Of a stretch of DNA of 64,000 nt, positions 44,629 through 56,652 are shown piece by piece. Each line of letters opens with the position of its first letter. The first letter of the stretch is position 1. The notes beneath the pieces are model-generated. The model worked only from the letters and a program-made list of their open reading frames with translations, was not told the DNA's origin and searched no databases. Position numbers and translations under genes: made by a program. The stretch is from the NCBI GenBank assembly GCA_030762895.1, contig JAUPTC010000081.1, positions 1 through 64,000 on the forward strand, written 5' to 3'. Origin of the DNA: Sophora flavescens. Lineage: Eukaryota > Streptophyta > Magnoliopsida > Fabales > Fabaceae.

Positions 44629-45237
44629 TTACAATATTGATGTAAATCTACAATCCACGTGGCCATCCACGTTGTATGAAAATCTTGTCCCAACATATAC
44701 AAAACCCAAGCATTCTTGATGATTGGCATAAGATCTTCTGTGACTTCCTTGTAATCCATATGTTGATTTATTTTAATATATTTTTTAAAATGAACTTTAC
44801 TCCTTGAGGATAATTGTAAGTATCAGTGGTCCCTTCTCTGCATCCACCAGCAAAAGTAAACTTCCACGTGCGTACTATCTGGAATCTGTCTTTATTGTCA
44901 TGAGTCACCACAGCCGTGGCAATATTGCTATTATCCATAGCACATATTGCATTAAAGCGAGAACAAGCTGTACCACCGAGTTATCCTTAACAAGGATAGC
45001 ATAGCAATTATGAGCAGTATAGGAATCGGATCCCGATACCCATCCCTAAATTGCAAAACAAATCTAAAAGAATTAATTAAAATCTTGTCAGAATGTCTTC
45101 GGTCAAACTCGGGTCCACTTGAGATGTCACTAATGTGCCATCCATACAGTGAAGTGCAAGATGGCACGTCGGCATTTGATCGGGATCTCAGTCACCATCC
45201 GAGGCGGTGGGTGATGTATCCGGATCTCCGGCATTGA
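44629..45237 (-). pseudogene. Candidate coat-protein gene, unit 4 (5' truncated)
   Basis: C-terminal two thirds or so of the ORF, with the stop at 44631-44629 and the ILINSFRFVLQFRDGYR piece at about 45090-45040. It is cut at about 45237, where unrelated plant DNA begins. This is the right border of the viral array. Confidence 0.55.
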
Positions 45238-46512
45238 TTTTTGGCATACTCATAAATTGTAGACATATTAACTAAAATCAACCAAAAATCATGGTGAAGA
45301 TCATTTTGGAGCATGTTACTTTACAAACATGCAATAACTTTTCTGTATTGTTTTAACAACTAATTGACAACTTATCCACAGGTAGTTTTATACCGAGTAG
45401 ACATACCTTGCTCATAAACTATCATTGTCTATAACCCAATAGGTGCAACTCGGTTGGCAAGCAGCGTTGAGTTGGTGGGGGAAGGTTTGAGGATCGATTC
45501 TCATAGAATACATCCTTGAGTTGGGGAATTGGACCTTAAGTTCTTCTTGGGCCCCGAGCAAATATTAGTTCCATAGCTGGTCCAAAGGATCTAAACTGTG
45601 GGATACTTCGTGGACTCACTGAAGTGCCAAAGGCCTTTTTTTTTTTGGTGTTTGCTTATAAATCTACACCTTCAAATTATGTGAGAGGGATGAGAAACTT
45701 TAAGAGATGAGCCATACAGCATTACAGCTTGTATCTAAATAGATTTAAAAATTAAAAATATTAAGTTATTTAGTTCACCATTTCTTAAATACCTTCTTCC
45801 ACATTTTAAATACATGTGAGTATGTGACATATCTTTCAATGTTCCCACAAATATCACAGACTTCCAGTATCTGTGAGTTTGTGTTTCTTGGGAGCTAGGC
45901 TGTATGGGTGTTTCTATGCTTCATAGCCTTGTTTTCGTAACCAGTATTCTTCGTTGACACACACATATATTTCATGTCTTCATATTTTAAACTATGTTAT
46001 ATTTTGTGATCACTTTTTTATGCCTATTTTATGATGTGTTATATGAGGTTGGTCATAAAAAATTCTATCCCAAGTCACTTTGCCATGAAGTTAAAAATGC
46101 ATTATACCAGGCAACAACTAATAAACTAAAACTGTTCGAGATAGTAGTGGGACTGGTAGCATCAAGAGCTGGTTGATATGACCAATATTTGAGTATAAAT
46201 ATTCTTGTTATCTTTTGGCTTTCTCTTAACTGTCCATTTATTGAGCACGGTACATTTCCCCCATTTTATCTGTGTTTCTCTTTAGCTTTTGTTGTTAGCA
46301 AGTGGCTGCTTATTATTTTGCTTTCACCAAGGTTCATATTTTTTTTATTGTGAATTAGTATAAATGGACTAATTCTCTTAATAAGGGACTTCAGAAGTCT
46401 GTAAACAATATGATTCCTTTATTGTCTCCTCAATGAAATACCACATAGAATTTGACATCTCAATTTATTAATTCTCAAAGGCTTTTTCTTTCCTTAAATT
46501 ATCTTAATGCAG
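45238..46512. other. Flank between viral array and calcium ATPase remnant
   Basis: AT-rich DNA without a recognisable gene, apart from the SINE described separately. The first exon of the calcium ATPase should lie here or further left and is not found. A 60-codon frame at 45994-46176 has no support. Confidence 0.4.
45437..45650 (+). mobile_element. tRNA-derived SINE-like element
   Basis: Contains an A-box-like GTGCAACTCGGTTGGCAAGC (about 45444-45463) and a B-box-like GGATCGATTCTC (about 45493-45504), the internal RNA polymerase III promoter of tRNA-derived SINEs. It ends in a run of ten T residues (about 45637-45646). Ends are approximate and no target duplication is claimed. Confidence 0.5.
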
Positions 46513-47984
46513 GAGAAACTGAGGGTTGCTGTTTTGGTTTCCAAAGCTGCATTTCAATTTATCCAAGGCAAGTTTCTTCACAAGTATTTTTTTATTATAA
46601 AAAAAGGTATACATATTCAGAAACCAATACTAAAAAGTATACATTCAATAATAAATATGGTTACTTGTGATTATTTATAGCTGCAGGTGTGCAGCCAAGT
46701 GATTACACTGTACCTGAGGAAGTCAAAGCTGCAGGTTTTCAAATCTGTGCTGATGAATTGGGGTGTATTGTTGAAGGTCACGATGTAAAGAAGCTGAAAT
46801 TTCATGGTGGGGTTAGTGGTATTGCAGAAAAGCTTTCAACATCAACGACTACAGGGCTTAGCGGTGATTCTGATTCATGGTATAGGAGGCAAGAGGTTTA
46901 TGGGATCAACAAGTTTACTGAAAGTGAAGTAAGGAGTTTTGGGTTTTTGTTTATGAAGCTCTTCGAGACATGACTCTGATGATCCTTGGAGTGTGTGCTT
47001 TTGTGTCTCTTATAGTTGGCATAGCAACTGAAGGTTGGCCTAAAGGGGCTCATGATGGACTTGGAATTGTTGCAAGTATCTTACTTGTTGTGTTTGTGAC
47101 AGCAACAAGCGATTATCGCCAATCATTACAATTCAAGGACTTAGACAAAGAGAAGAAGAAGATTTCCATTCAGGTTACAAGAAATGGTTATAGGCAGAAA
47201 GTGTCAAGAAATGGTTATAGTGGAGTTTGGGTTATCACTAGGTGGAAATTTTCAGCAAGAGAAACAAGCATGTAAACTTATTAAAGTTGAGCCATTCAAC
47301 TCTGAGAAGAAAAGAATGGGTGTGGTTTTGGAGCTCCCTGAAGGAGGAGGTTTAAGAGCACATTGTAAAGTAAAGGTGCTTCTGAAATTATTCTAGCTGC
47401 TTGTGACAAGTTGATCAACTCAAATGGTGAGGTTGTTTCACTTGATCAAGAGTCAAGCAATCATCTTAAGAGTAGAATCAACCAGTTTGCTTGTGAGGCA
47501 CTTAGAACTCTTTGCTTTGCCTACATAGAATTGGAAAATGGGTTCAATCCTGAAGACCCTATTCCTCTTTCTGGTTATACTTGTATAGGAGTTGTTGGTA
47601 TCAAAGATCCTGTTCGTCCTGGTGTTAAGGAATCTGTTGCAGTGTGTCGTTCAGCTGGAATTGTGGTAAGGATGGTTACAGGTGACAATATTAATACTGC
47701 TAAGGCTATAGCCAAGGAATGTGGGATTTTAACAGATGATGGCATAGCCATTGAAGGTCCAGATTTTAGAGACAAGATAGACTCAAGAGGAAATGTTTGA
47801 ATTGATTCCCAAACTTCAGGTGCTTCATACTCTCTCTATGTGTAATTATTTGTTACTCACTGCCTATGCTTGCCATAGACACTCCTTAAACATGTGAACG
47901 TTTATGGGATCATATATATTAAAAATACACAGATATATCTAAGTAATGCTTATAAATAAAGTGCGTAAGACAAGTCCCTTTTGA

Positions 47985-48092
47985 GTCAGCTAAGTTGGTT
48001 AAATTGCGGGACATGTATTGTGAGTACAGGTTCAAGTCTCTCTCCCCTCTATGTAAGGCGTACTATAAGCCTCTCCCAGGACAAAAAAAAAA
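47985..48092 (+). mobile_element. Second tRNA-derived SINE-like element in ACA intron
   Basis: In the intron after 47819. GAGTCAGCTAAGTTGGTTAA (A-box-like) and ACAGGTTCAAGTCTC (B-box) are 40-odd bases apart; the element ends in a run of A (about 48082-48092). Confidence 0.5.
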
Positions 48093-48870
48093 AGTGCCTA
48101 AGATGATATGGTACACAGTATCTACCTAGGAATTTTTCTACCTTCTATATGCAGAACTTCTTGATGGATCTAATGGTTAAAGTTAAACCATGGTCGATCC
48201 TTTCAATGACAGAATGTTTAACTTTCTTTCAGGTTATGGCTCGATCCTCACCTTTAGACAAGCATACATTGGTTAAACAACTGTGCACCACATTTGGGGA
48301 AGTTGTTGCTGTAACTGGTGATGGAACAAATGATGCTCCAGCCCTTCATGAAGCTGACATTGGACTTGCAATGGGAATTGCTGGAACTGAGGTGAGTACA
48401 ATGCAATGCTACCTACTACAATGTTAAAGAGGGCCATGATAGCATAATCAAATAAATATTTGAAACCAAAAGAAGAAAAGGAAATAGTCACAACTCACAT
48501 CACTGCACTTCATTTTGGTTATTTAACTCTTAATCTTCTATTCCAAGAAGAATGTCAGAATTAGGCCAAATTCATAATTTGTGTACATGTAGCCAAAGAG
48601 AGTGCAGATGTCATAATTACGGATGATAATTTCTCCACAATAGTGGCGGTGGCCAAATGGGGACGTTCGGTTTACATAAATATTCATAAATTTGTACAGT
48701 TCATTTGATTTGTTAATGTGGTCGCATTACTAGTGAACTTCTCATCGGCTTGCATGACGGGGTTAGAAAATTAGCCTAATTTGTCTACTTTACCTTTACT
48801 GCTCTCACCATTTGTACATTATTCATTCCATCAAAGAGAGTTGGGAAATTGTGTTTATAAAATTAGAAAG

Positions 48871-49271
48871 GTTTAATTAATCTTTACATTCCTTAACTAT
48901 TTGACAATTTTCAAATAGATCACGTGCTTTAAAAATTTGTAATCGAGTCATCGAATACATAAAAATTTGTAATTGGATCACTCATATACTTTTCTGTTGG
49001 GGTTCAAAAAAGTATAGAAATCTTTTTGAATTTTGCTAAAAAATATAGAGATATATTTGAATTTTTTCAAAATGTTCAGGGACCCACAAATGACGAATGA
49101 TAGATCACTCAACAGAACCCTAATAAATACTTAATAAAATCCTAACGGAAAAGTACACGAAGGACTTAATTATAAATTTTCTGTATTTAGAGACCCAATT
49201 ATAAATTTTTAAAATGTAAAGATTTATTTGAAAATTCTCAAATAGTTAATGGACCTACAGATTAATTTAAC
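48871..49271. mobile_element. MITE with long terminal inverted repeats in ACA intron
   Basis: The first 47 and last 47 bases are inverted copies of each other with few mismatches (GTTTAATTAATCT... at the left, ...AGATTAATTTAAC at the right; the shared core is AACTATTTGA.AATTTTCAAATA). Total 401 bp, AT-rich, no coding capacity. It sits in the intron between 48760 and 49321. A target duplication is not clear. Confidence 0.7.
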
Positions 49272-50355
49272 TACTTTTTCCGTTTTTTATCTTATGACTT
49301 TACATGTATTTGCTCTTCAGGAAGTGCACCCCTCACAGCTGTTCAACTTTTGTGGGTGAACATGATAATGGACACGCTGGGAGCACTTGCACTTGCAACA
49401 GAACCTCCAAATGATGATTTAATGAAGCGTACACCAGTAGGGAGGAAGGGGAATTTCATCAGCAATGTCATGTGGAGGAATATCTTAGGACAATCATTAT
49501 ATCAGTTTGTGGTGATATGGTTTCTTCAATCAGTAGGAAAATGGGTCTTTTTTCTCAAAGGCCCCAAGGCTGATGTAACATTGAACACACTTATTTTCAA
49601 CTCATTTGTGTTCTGTCAGGTAATCTTTCTTAGAAACTCCTCTTCACACTCATGTGTTGAACAATGTTTAACTTTGGAAGCGGGGATGTTTAACAGTCTA
49701 AGGTTTACATACCCTATTGGAAATTGGAAAATATGGTAGAGATTAGATAAAGAGCACATCTGAGATTTTGATTACATTAATCAAAATCTGTACATCATTA
49801 ACCACAAATCGGATAATATTAACCAACTTGTCAACTATCCCCTTGGACATCATAAACCAAGATTTATATAATCATTAACCAAGTTGTCAGGTGGTCTGGG
49901 GGTATAAATAATATTTTTGGTAGATAAATAAAAGAACTCATAATCTGGGATTTTACATAATGGTAAAAACTAAAAAGTGTGTAAACCAAGCCAATCATGT
50001 GGCTCATATAGAGCAATGGTGAATCTGCCTTACCGGATGTGGTTTGATTTGGTGATGCGGGTTTTCAATGAGATAAACTCTCGTGAGATGGAGGAAGTAG
50101 ATGTTTTTAAGGGCATAATGGATAACCATGTTTTCGTGTTGTCATCGATTTACCTTTGTTATATTTCAAATCATAATAGTTGAGTACTTGGGAACCTTTG
50201 CAAACACAACACCACTCACTCTAGTACAGTGGATCTTTTGCTTATTGGTTGGATTTACGGGCATGCCAATTGCAGCTCGCTTAAAGCGATTCTTGTCTCG
50301 TAGCAGTCAGTCAACTACAAGTGACTATCAAGGCACCATTTTACCATTTTATTAA

Positions 50356-51562
50356 ATACAATGTTTATTTTTCAAGACCACATTAGAAAGGTATATATTA
50401 AAAAAACAGTAGAACTTTGGAATTTTTGCAGTGGATAATGTTATCTCTTTTAGCATCTTTAGATTGAAAATGATTATGTACAATCTTAAGGGAATGATGT
50501 ATTGAGATGCTAACCTTAAACATTATTATTGGTCAGGAAGGAGAATTTAGATCTTTGCTAGCCTCTCTCCACCAATATCGTGGACCATTGGATGCATGTA
50601 TTAGTTGATACGAACCGTTAAATGTATTTACATTCTCAATGCCCTTAAGTTACCGTATGCGGTGTACCTGGACACAAATTTTGGCTGCATCATTGAAGAG
50701 AATCCAAATCCCAAAAAAGATAGTAGTTGCTATAAAAGTAACGAGATGTGCACAAATCGTATCAATTGATACAAAATTGTTAGATACACGGTCCAATATA
50801 GCATGGAGCATTAGAGCAATTAAAAGGGCATCTATCATATTTCATTCTGAAAGTAATGGTAGTTGTCAATATTTATTTTATAGTCATCTGTTCACTTGTA
50901 TTCAATCCATTTTAATAAAACCAAAATATACCAATCAATAGAAGCCAAACAAAAAAAATTCCAAAATTTTAAGAACTCCTTTTTAATTAAATGGTTAAGG
51001 CATCAATGCTTAATGCCCCTTTTGGTTCACTGTAACATCAATTTTTTAAGTAAACACCAGTGAACAAGTATTTGTGCATTGCAACAAGTGTGATGCTGCT
51101 GCGAGATTTCAAAAGCTAGTCATACATAAAGAAATTGCTGCGAAACTGCTATTTATTATTAATAAATGATTCAACAAATACATACAAAAATAGTAACATT
51201 CTATAATATGAAAATGTGTGGGACTCTGATCTAATAAAACCTATCTTAACTATGACATAAGTGTTGGAGTTGAAGAAACAAAAAAGATGCGTGTCTTGCA
51301 CTAATGCACTTGCCATATAAAAATTCATTTCAGCTTCATATGAAGTCGAGTGTAGGTGGTAAACATGGTATGGATCCTGTCAACAGCTTGTTATCTACTC
51401 ATCATGCCTGTAAGTGTCATATGTGCAATCTCTCAGGGAAAGTCGGCTCCTTCACTATTACCTGTGGAATGGGACTCTAGGTATTGGTAGAAATCCTGTT
51501 GGAGTTTATACATAATAGACCTAATGATGGAATGCTGGCAATTAACTTAAATCTGCTAAAAC
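50356..51562. other. Intergenic DNA between convergent ACA and formin remnants
   Basis: No gene recognised. The ACA remnant ends to the left on the plus strand, the formin copy 2 ends to the right on the minus strand, so both 3' ends face this stretch. Frames of 100 and 62 codons at 50639-50941 have no support. Confidence 0.4.
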
Positions 51563-54500
51563 ATTCATTTACCTTCATTGTTATCCTGAGGGACTATTCT
51601 TTCTTTCATATTCACAACACTAGGGGATGAGCTTTCCTCATCTGAACTTCTATCTTGTCTTGCATGGTACCTGTAGAGAACAGGTAATGATGCACTTGCA
51701 GCTATCCTGAAGGATCTGGCTGAACCAATCACAGTTCTATCCTGCATCCTTCCAACTTCTTTGCAGACTTGATCCAAAATATTAAGAAAGTCTCTTACAA
51801 TCATAAAAATTCTGAAAGGGTGTGCCTCTTTCTCTCATCAGCCTTGATCCTACCAATTTTCTCTTCTGCATCTCTCAGAAATAGCTTTGTCGAGTTAAAG
51901 AAATTCTCTTGCATATCTGGCTTTTCATATTGCAAAACCAAACTCACTTTATCAAGTCCCATTTCAAGCTTTTTGACATAACTGCTTAAGACATCTGAGT
52001 CCATTCCTGCTGCCTTTTTGACATTACCAAGGTCTCTACTCAGTCCAGCTACAACCTGCAATCCTTTCTTTCTGAATTCTTCCTCATTGAATTCGGAAGC
52101 CATTTAGTTCTGAGCATTCTCATTTGCAGATTCACCACCTGAACCTTCAGATCTAATGATCTCTTGGACCACAAAGTGGAGCAATGTGGTCTTTCCATCT
52201 GTTCCCTTTATATCTACAAGTTTTAGGAGTGTGTCCAGTTTGAAAGATTTAGCATCGCCATGATTGGTGCCAACGTTCATTCTGTTTCCTGTCCTAAGAA
52301 CAGCTTCAATGAGTTTGAGGAATAACCGGCTGTTCTTTAATTCCTCACTTGCTGCCTGGTAAACATTAACAGTTAATTGGTTAGTCTCTCAGGAGAAAGA
52401 ACAAAATTTAATCGAAAGCAAGATATCAAAGGTAACAAGGGATTGGTATAAGCTTGCCACACCTCCAGGGTTTGAAAAGACTTCCTAAGGTAGTTCACTT
52501 CTGCTTCGAAATTAGCTCTATACAGCATGGCTTCAACTCTTTTAAAGGCTAAAGGGATATCAAGCACTGTTTTAAGAAATCTTTCTGCAGACCCAGGTTT
52601 TGAGAGGTCACCATCATAGTTTTTAAGCTTTATCTCTTCCTCCTTAGTTGGAGCCATCTTTACTAGAGTTTCTAATAGCTCAGCACCCAAACCTTCAGGA
52701 TTCCCTGTGTCATACAAAAAAAAATAGACAAAAGAAAAGATAAATACCACCTATGATGTTAGCAAAATGAAAAGGATGGATGCAGATGAGCAATTAGTTC
52801 AAGGTTAAAAAAAATAACAGTAGATGTGTCAGGAAAACAACCTAAGATATTAGTTGATGTAAATACCCCATCTTCATATATTTCACATATTTTACAGATT
52901 TATTGCTTATTCAGTAAAGTAATGTAAAATGGAATGTTGAAAATTAAATATGACTGCAAACTTCATTTTGGAGGAGACTCTTAGATTTTAATTTTTATTA
53001 TCTCTTTGAATTTGCTTTGAGTTACACGTACCCTGTGTCATTTGAGGTGGAGACACATAAGTTATGACATATAAGTAATGTGGCACCTTTATTAGAAAAT
53101 GAACGAGTAAAATGGAAAACATCCATACTTGAGAATTTTGACATCAATATATTCAAAAGTGTTTCTTGGAATAATGGCTAATTAGATCCATGTGGATTGT
53201 AGGAAGCTAGCTATAAGGGGGAGTTACTAGTCTATCCACAGTTGATATCAGGTATCAAGGTACTAGAGATTAGTACATCTATTACTATGCAAGTTAGATA
53301 GCCAATTTGAAGAAAGTACAAAGGACAAAGGAACACTGAAAGCGGAATCTAGAGAAAATGGATAAGAAAAATAGTAAACTTAAGGAATAAAAAGACAGAC
53401 TATATCAATATAAACTAGAGGATTGGAGCAAAAATAGTATGATCTTTCTTTATCATGTGACAATCATGGCTCGAGAAAACAAGGGTGCCTTGCTTTCAGG
53501 GAAGCTTGAATATTACAGCCCAAAAAGCCAAAGGTAGGTAGGCGAAGAGGATTGTTACGGTGGTAGGCTGGTCCCATATGTTGGAAGCGGAAAATTTTAT
53601 TACTTCCTCGGAAAAAAGAAGATAAGCGGATTTTGTTAATAACTTGTGTTCTAGTTCTTGAGCTATGCCGGTATGTCTTGTGTTTTTGAAATATTTATTA
53701 CGCTTCAATTGTGTAGCACAAACTGCATCGAATATAATTTTTTTACATTTTTTAGAAATAGTATCTTGTAGATGATATTAAATAATCTAACAAAAACAAT
53801 TTAATGACAGTTTAACACACACGGGTGACCAAGATCCAAGGGTTATTGTGTGCATGTTTTTCTTTGTGTGCATATGGACCCGTGAATCAACATTTTAGTA
53901 GAAAATTGAGAAATGCAACAAAACCACATCCACTTGCTCCCGTAGAAGTCACAACAATAACTATAAATATCACCCACTTGTACACATGTTCCAAGCGGCT
54001 AAAGGCTAAAGTCTGATTAATATCTAGAAATGGGGAAGAATGAACAAATCAACTTACCATCTAAAAGAGCTTCGGACACCTCATCTCTTGTCACATTCAG
54101 TGCCCTCAATAGTATAGCTATGTTTTGTGATTTCTTTGGGTCTAACACCCTATTCTCCAGCTCAGCAGGGGAGGAAGAAGCCCGACTTTCTAGTAACAGT
54201 CTCTTTAGGTGCAGAATTTGTAGAATTGCAACCAAAAAGGCTCTCCATCATGTCCTCATTTAATCTACAAATAAACAATACATCCCATACCATACCATAA
54301 ACATATATTAGTACACACTCATAGCCCTAACCTCAACTAGCTCAAAATCAAGGTTTTAAATAACGATTCACAACCATAATTGTGACTATAATAATTCGGA
54401 TCTCTCCATCGATGCAGTACTTTCCAGCCAATTTTGTTAATTAAATTTAACAACTACTGCATGCGATATCCATGAATTGTGTTTTTGAATGGCTGAAGAG

Positions 54501-55940
54501 AGCTGTACCGCTCAAATGGATCCAAATTGGTTATATCTACAACTGCATTGTGATCGCAATTATAGTTGCATCGACGACATTTTCATGCAATTATTCGCAC
54601 TAATTTAATAACAACTACTAAACTGCAACAACAATTTAAAATCATATCATACTTACTGAAAGGAGCTTGATTTTAACTGGTCCCACACTGATGCACGAGT
54701 GCGAGGTTGCCACGAACTTTATCCCAATGCAAAGCCTTCAACTTGGGTTTGTCATCTACTTCCACCCTCTCTCGAAGAACAAGACCTCACACTGTTACGA
54801 GAAGCAAAAGCGGAAGCTGCTCCTTCTTGACTTGCAGACCAAGGTATTCTTCGCTTTATTGATGAAGGAGTGGATGACGACACGCTAATTTGCTGGAGAC
54901 CAAGTCTTTCCCCGAGGCATTGCTCGGGGTGGCGGCGGCGGAGGAGGAGGAGGAGGATGAAGTGAAGTGAAGTCATGGACTCATTTGAATGAAGATGCCT
55001 CAAATTCGGTCTTTGGTGTAGGAGGTGAGAATTTCGGTCTTCTAGAATAACTCGACATCACCGCTGGTGGCGCCGGAGATATTGAGGCGGCGGTTGAGAG
55101 CATGTTTTATAGAAGGTATCATGGCGTTCACGATGTCCGACGAGCGAATCTGAAATCCGAGACTTGGCGAAGTTCTCTTGGAGTAAAGGAACCGCCGGAG
55201 CTACGGCCGAAAGCGCCAGGACTACCATTATCGAAACTACTATGCCGTGAAACCGGCGTGTAATAATAAGTATCCTCGACCGAGCGACGGAGAATGAAAC
55301 CTCCTCTCGTGGCTTCCATCGTCGTCGGAAGAAGGCGGCGGCGATGCCGCCGGTGGTGGTTCCCATCGGAAGTTTTACTCAGCGGCGGCAACGGCTGCAA
55401 TTGGAGGCTGGGGCGGTACCGATCCGATAGCTTAACAGAATTCGGTTTACGATAAGGTGGCCGGTTTACACCGTTCCGGTTTGGTCGGTTCGATGAACGA
55501 TGCTCGGCTTCGGCTCGGCTCGGCGTCCCAATGTAGAGGAAACTAGGCTGTGGTGGTTGCGCTCACGGAGGATGAATTGTCGGTACAAAATGGGAATTTG
55601 AACGCACGTGCTTTGATTCTGAATCTCCACACTGCTTCGTCCTATGCTTGTATAGGAAGAAAGCGGCCGCGGAGAACATCCCGGCGTGGCGATTCCGACG
55701 GAGATTGCGATCGCGACCTTCTTCGCCCGGCTTCGTCGGTTGCGTTGCCGTAGGGCTCGCAATTACACCGCCGGGGTCGACGGCGGCAATTCCGGCAGAT
55801 GGCGGCGGCGGCGGTGTGGGATACTCGTTGAAAAAAAGGAATGTCGGGGAGAGGGAGGTGTGTCCCAGGCTGCGGCGGTGGCGGTTCTTTGTGAGTTGGG
55901 CTGTGGGCGGCGGAGCGAAGCGCCAGGGAAAAATGGTTGG
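51563..55940 (-). pseudogene. Class I formin, copy 2 (5' end replaced by Copia)
   Basis: Membrane-anchored actin nucleator. Reading leftwards: PTFLFFNEYPTPPPPPS outer segment (about 55850-55790), transmembrane helix region with VAIAISVGIA and MFSAAAFFLYKHR (about 55710-55630), FLYIGT (about 55535), QLQPLPPL (about 55400-55380), FH1 poly-proline (about 54960-54925), KPKLKALHWDKVR starting FH2 (about 54757-54718). Exons: 54657-55940, 54058-54264, 52467-52704 ([20 protein letters not shown]), 51563-52356 ([60 protein letters not shown]). FH2 lacks about 20 codons after ADERK (near 51830). Signal peptide is absent; Copia DNA begins at 55940. A few stops and frameshifts occur, some perhaps from sequencing. 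Confidence 0.88.
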
Positions 55941-56652
55941 TGTAAGAGCCTTCTTAGGTGTGTTAGGCTCTACATGTGTTAGAAGAACAATAGACATTCT
56001 AGACTTAGCCCTAGTGACCATGGGATGAACATTACAAGGATGTGGAGAGGGGCTTGGAGACTCTAAGATGGGTTCTAAGCGAGAGGAAGGAGACGCGGGG
56101 TATTGTGTGGTAAGACTCGAATGTAGGGAAGGTAAAGATGTAGAACCAGGGAGAGGAATGAGGAGAATTAGGACTAGTGGATTGAGTTGGACGGTGATAA
56201 GGATGAGATAATGAAGGAGAAGACACGGGAACATACTCGGGTGGAGGGGTGAAAGTAGCACAATTAGGATATGGAGGCGGGACGGGGTAAGAGGAGCGGG
56301 GAAAATGGGGTTGGGTGATCTCGAACTAGGTGAGGGAGACTGATTTGATATAGTAGCAAAGGGAAACTTATGTTCATCAAACTGAACATCTTTGGAGATG
56401 TAAAGTCGGCCATCCTTAGAAAGGCATTTGTAGCCTTTGTGAGAAGAGGAATAACCCAAAGAAGTACACTTACAAGACCTGTATTCCAACTTGTTCTTGT
56501 TGTAGGATCAAAGACAAGGGTAACAAGCACATCCAAATACCTTTAGAAAGCTGTAATCGGGTTGAGTGTTGTATAAAACAACAAAGGGTGACTTTTGAGA
56601 GAGTATGGGAGGCGGGCATTCTATTGATTAGATAGGTGGCAGTGGTAAAGGC
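55941..56652 (-). pseudogene. Copia integrase C-terminus and linker, copy 2
   Basis: Better preserved than the first copy: one minus-strand frame runs from 56489 through RSCKCTSLGYSSSHKGYKCL and DGRLYISKDVQFDEHKFPF, the proline/serine-rich linker, HPMVTRAKS (about 56035-56010) and EPNTPKKAL (about 55965-55940), then straight into formin codons (to 55563). Upstream, other frames give YLINRMP and [13 protein letters not shown] integrase remains to 56652. The 308-codon ORF is thus a Copia-formin chimera, not a gene. Confidence 0.85.

Larger units (their letters stand above)
37183..45237. other. Tandem array of endogenous geminivirus-related units
   Basis: Direct tandem repeats contain the same cassette: a Rep-like gene on the plus strand, a candidate coat-protein ORF on the minus strand, and an intergenic region with TAATATTAC on the minus strand. 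Nonanucleotide sites lie at 37623, 38537, 40831 and 43112 (plus-strand start of GTAATATTA). Spacings are 914, 2294 and 2281 bp, so the first unit is a deletion form and full units are about 2.29 kb. Head-to-tail arrays are expected from integration of rolling-circle products or of concatemers. All genes are broken. The left border is in Tekay gag, the right border in DNA next to a calcium ATPase pseudogene. Virus-derived nature is well supported; the exact genus is not assignable by eye. Confidence 0.9.
46513..50355 (+). pseudogene. P2B-type calcium ATPase (ACA family) pseudogene
   Basis: Autoinhibited calcium pump that exports calcium from the cytosol; normal size is a little over 1000 residues. 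Exons seen: 46513-46567 (EKLRVAVLVSKAAFQFIQ), 46687-47819, 48233-48391, 48593-48760, 49321-49619, 50061-50355, with GT..AG borders for most. Motifs: [132 protein letters not shown]. Missing: the first exon with the N-terminal regulatory region, and the block from about residue 250 to 560 at about 47205-47235, including the phosphorylated aspartate loop (DKTGT) and the actuator domain. Several frameshifts occur (for example near 46930, 47270, 47790, 50130). It cannot encode a working pump. Confidence 0.9.

Noticed and set aside
46689..48427. Calcium ATPase as an intact, expressed gene with sequencing errors only
   Set aside because: Homopolymer indels could be errors, but the loss of the phosphorylation-site block and of the first exon cannot be explained that way.
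55648..56028. 126- and 98-codon plus-strand ORFs opposite the formin N-terminus
   Set aside because: Antisense shadow of GC-rich formin and Copia linker codons; arginine/glycine-rich with no motif.
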